From NCBI GenBank assembly GCA_903643055.1, contig CAHJWV010000127.1, forward strand, positions 1 to 8,944: a stretch of 8,944 bases of DNA. The letters are read 5' to 3'. Each line of letters begins with the position of its first letter. The first letter of the stretch is position 1. The stretch is from Burkholderiales bacterium. GTDB taxonomy: Bacteria; Pseudomonadota; Gammaproteobacteria; Burkholderiales; Burkholderiaceae. Shown here piece after piece: positions 7,097 through 8,944 of the stretch. The notes under the pieces are model-generated. The model was not told the DNA's origin, made no database searches, and worked only from the letters and a program-made list of their open reading frames with translations. Made by a program: the position numbers and the translations under genes.

Positions 7097-7116
7097 AACC
7101 GGTCGGTTGACCGGTT
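7097..7116 (-). terminator. Stem-loop just after the STAS gene (terminator-like, no U-tract)
   Basis: AACCGGTC and GACCGGTT form a perfect 8-bp stem around a 4-base loop, starting 7 bases past the STAS-gene stop codon on the minus strand. The following bases (CTGAGCC) contain no T-run, so intrinsic termination would be inefficient. It may instead reduce read-through or stabilise the upstream message 3' end. Confidence 0.4.
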
Positions 7117-7123
7117 AGAGATT

Positions 7124-8842
7124 TCAAACGATCCGGACTTTGACTTTCGCATGCTCGTTGATGCCCATGGCACCAAAGAACAATGCCACCAGCCGATGCG
7201 AGTCGGAGAAGGTGACGGAGCGATTTTCACTGCGGCGCGCCAGCACCCAATTGAGCAGATCACCGGCTGCAATGAAATCTACGCGGATCAGGCGCGCGCA
7301 TGACACATTGACGATCGTTGCCGAACCCAGCTCATTGTTCAGCTTCGTCAGCGTGTTGCTGATGTCGCCGACCAATTGACCCGACAGCTCGACACCGGCC
7401 ACTTGAACCATGCCCGGCTCATCATGCAACTGCGATTCCAGGAAGCTGGTCGATACGTCGCTCAGCAAAGACATCGGCGGCGACTGCGTGCTCACGCTGG
7501 CTCCGCTGATCCTGACCTGGCACTGCGCGGGCTCCCACGATGGCGGGGAAACCTCATAGGTCACGCAATAGTCGATCGCCGCTTCATCGAATTGATCCGG
7601 CCGATTCGCCATGCGCAAGGCATCGAGGCGCAATTGCCAGAACACCGGATCGGCATCACGCACGCCCGTAGGCGCGGCTTCTTGCAGCACTTCCAACAGA
7701 CGCTCGCCGCTCAGCCAGCGCATGTCCATCGGCTGGTTCATCCAGCTGCGGAACAGCTCGCTCAAGCGTGCCGAACCTTCGGCATCAATGCCGCGCAGCG
7801 CATTCCAATCGAACACCCACGGCAATGGCATTTGCAAGGTTTGCGAACGCAGTTTCGCCACCGCTTCGGCATCGATCGACACGGGAGACAACCAACCGAC
7901 TTGCCCGTCTACACGTGCGCGGGGCTGGCGCTCTTCGCTGGCCGCTTCGGCCACCAGCTTCGGCATCGAGAACCATTGCGGCGCCGACCAACCGAACTGC
8001 TGCGCATAGTCGATGGCCAGGCTCTCGAACTTATGCTGCTGGCCGATCGCACGGTAAAGGTCAAAGATCGCAAGCCACGTCTCAGCATGCTGGGCCCGTG
8101 GCCCGCCCTGGCCGATCAATGAAGCCAAGGCCTGTTCGGACAATTCGAAATCGGCGTTGGCAAAGGCAATCACCGCCTCATCCAGCTCCGGGTCGTGGGC
8201 AACTTCGCGCAACTCGGCAAATTGGCCACCGAATTCGACGGAGCCGGCTTCAAGATCCAGCGGCGCCAGAGGTGAGAGGCCCGGCCCCATCACCACCGTC
8301 GTTGCGGTGGCCGACGCAGGCGCAACACGGGTAGCGCTGCCGTTGGTCGCGCTTCCCAAAGGCGCACGACGGGATTCCGCGCGGATGCCCTGCTCATCAG
8401 GCACGGTGCGGGCATAGCCAATCGCAGCGGGCTGCGTCGGTGCGTCGTAGAACTGAGGTGTTCGTCGCAGTGATGGCGAGGCCAGGCCGTCGCCTACCAT
8501 TTGCTGTTCGATCTCATCGATCTTGGCTTTCACCCCGCCATCGGGCCGTGCAAGCTCAATGCGAACTTCCGAATCATCGATGCGCGAAGAGCCGCCCAAA
8601 GCTGCAAGTTGCTCGCCGGTTAGCCCTTCGCGACGCACCTTGCGCAGCATGTCGAATTCGCGCTTGCGGACGAAATCGTTGCGCCGCTTGCGCTCGATCA
8701 TTGCCTTCAGTTCGGACTTGGCGTACTCGCTCTCGCGCGCCTCATCGGTAGGCGCACCGAGCTGAGCCCAGTCGGTAGCCGGATTGGCCACAAACTTGAC
8801 AACTTTTCGGAAGAAGCTCCCGTTGTCTTTCGGGTCCGCCAT
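7124..8842 (-). CDS. STAS-domain protein of the dksA-hslVU locus, two helical+STAS units
   Basis: A 572-residue soluble protein of unassigned function, of a type I associate with this position beside hslV in Burkholderiales. Residues 1-70 are basic and charged (FFRKVVKFVANPATDW near the start), 80-200 a Pro/Ala/Thr-rich linker, and the rest looks like two related units. Unit 1 is a helical segment at about 248-292 (AIDYA, ...W290) plus a degenerate STAS-like part at about 315-387 (LRGIDAEGSARL). Unit 2 is a helical segment at about 398-441 (AIDYC, ...W436) plus a clearer STAS domain at about 478-567 (VELSGQL, CARLIRVDFIAAGDLLNW, INEHAKV). STAS domains bind partner proteins or nucleotides in anti-sigma antagonists and transport systems. 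The serine phosphorylated in SpoIIAA-like proteins is Ala354 and Phe523 here, so a phospho-switch is unlikely. The helical parts faintly resemble the FimV C-terminal domain. ATG 8842 is 21 bases after the dksA stop; the ribosome site is weak. Confidence 0.85.
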   Translation of the reverse strand: MADPKDNGSFFRKVVKFVANPATDWAQLGAPTDEARESEYAKSELKAMIERKRRNDFVRKREFDMLRKVRREGLTGEQLAALGGSSRIDDSEVRIELARPDGGVKAKIDEIEQQMVGDGLASPSLRRTPQFYDAPTQPAAIGYARTVPDEQGIRAESRRAPLGSATNGSATRVAPASATATTVVMGPGLSPLAPLDLEAGSVEFGGQFAELREVAHDPELDEAVIAFANADFELSEQALASLIGQGGPRAQHAETWLAIFDLYRAIGQQHKFESLAIDYAQQFGWSAPQWFSMPKLVAEAASEERQPRARVDGQVGWLSPVSIDAEAVAKLRSQTLQMPLPWVFDWNALRGIDAEGSARLSELFRSWMNQPMDMRWLSGERLLEVLQEAAPTGVRDADPVFWQLRLDALRMANRPDQFDEAAIDYCVTYEVSPPSWEPAQCQVRISGASVSTQSPPMSLLSDVSTSFLESQLHDEPGMVQVAGVELSGQLVGDISNTLTKLNNELGSATIVNVSCARLIRVDFIAAGDLLNWVLARRSENRSVTFSDSHRLVALFFGAMGINEHAKVKVRIV

Positions 8843-8863
8843 GTCGGGAAGTAATCGCCTTGG

Positions 8864-8944
8864 TCAGTCGCCAAACATTTTCTGCTTCAGCTCTCGTCGC
8901 TGCTGGGCTTCGAGGGACAGTGTAGCGGTCGGGCGAGCGATCAG
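8864..8944 (-). CDS. dksA: C-terminus of DksA-family RNA polymerase-binding factor (partial)
   Basis: Only the last 26 codons and the TGA stop are in the window. The peptide (LIARPTATLSLEAQQRRELK, then QKMFGD) aligns without gaps to the E. coli DksA tail, which has LEARPTADL followed by CIDC. The ARPTA-L core is the DksA signature. DksA binds RNA polymerase through the secondary channel and, with ppGpp, shifts transcription under starvation. The second cysteine pair of the zinc finger is replaced by Ser and Ala, a form I recall from betaproteobacterial DksA. The gene is 21 bases upstream of the STAS gene on the same strand, so the two are likely in one transcript. With so short a fragment a DksA/TraR paralogue cannot be excluded. 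Confidence 0.75.
   Translation of the reverse strand: MIARPTATLSLEAQQRRELKQKMFGD

Larger units (their letters stand above)
6926..7123 (-). other. Structured spacer between STAS gene and hslV
   Basis: This 198-base spacer has no credible gene but much self-complementarity. Two perfect 11-base inverted repeats interleave: CTGAGCCGAAG (6942-6952) with CTTCGGCTCAG (7086-7096), and CGGATCGTTTG (6984-6994) with CAAACGATCCG (7125-7135, reaching into the STAS stop codon). In addition there is a local stem GGCTCA/TGAGCC (about 7015-7030) and the strong stem at 7097-7116. Pairings of the two long repeats cross one another, so they are alternative folds or a pseudoknot if made in one RNA. Confidence 0.5.

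Noticed and set aside
6410..7303. 297-codon plus-strand open frame across hslV, the spacer and the STAS gene end
   Set aside because: It is antisense to hslV and the STAS gene, both well supported, and its peptide shows no recognisable domain. It looks like a GC-driven shadow frame.
7376..8122. 248-codon plus-strand open frame inside the STAS gene
   Set aside because: His/Arg/Gln-rich peptide typical of an antisense shadow of a GC-rich gene, with no ribosome site or domain.

Overview
The window looks like ordinary chromosomal DNA of a betaproteobacterium, most likely of the order Burkholderiales. The reasons are moderately high GC, a cysteine-poor DksA C-terminus, an HslV with a six-residue propeptide (MENYHG before the catalytic Thr), and a dksA - STAS-protein - hslV - hslU gene order on one strand. 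I see no tRNA, rRNA, CRISPR array, transposase or phage gene. The first 17 bases are the Illumina TruSeq adapter tail, so the left edge is an assembly or trimming artefact.

Layout from left to right. Bases 1-17 are adapter. Bases 18-159 (minus) hold the N-terminus of a membrane protein cut off by the adapter. Bases 325-2265 (minus) encode a cytosolic TPR/coiled-coil/GGDEF diguanylate cyclase with intact active and inhibitory sites. Bases 2471-3307 (minus) encode a class III-like polyphosphate kinase 2. From a divergent spacer, a plus-strand pair starts: an unrecognised 218-residue protein (3477-4133), then coaX, type III pantothenate kinase (4142-4909), 8 bases apart. Convergent to coaX is a minus-strand operon read from the right edge: the dksA 3' end (8864-8944), a 572-residue STAS-domain protein (7124-8842), hslV (6386-6925) and hslU (4959-6299).

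The right-hand cluster is a stress and proteostasis operon: DksA tunes RNA polymerase with ppGpp, and HslV/HslU form a two-component ATP-dependent protease. The STAS protein between them has no assigned role; by my reading it contains two degenerate copies of a helical-plus-STAS unit, neither with the usual phosphorylatable serine. The left cluster concerns nucleotide signalling and polyphosphate (c-di-GMP synthesis, polyP-driven nucleotide phosphorylation), and coaX makes the first committed step of coenzyme A synthesis.

I did not find a clear new multi-gene system. The points most worth a second look are the two-unit STAS protein, the heavily paired spacer before hslV, and a leader motif ending in the start codon that is shared by hslV and the truncated gene at the left edge, more than 6 kb apart.
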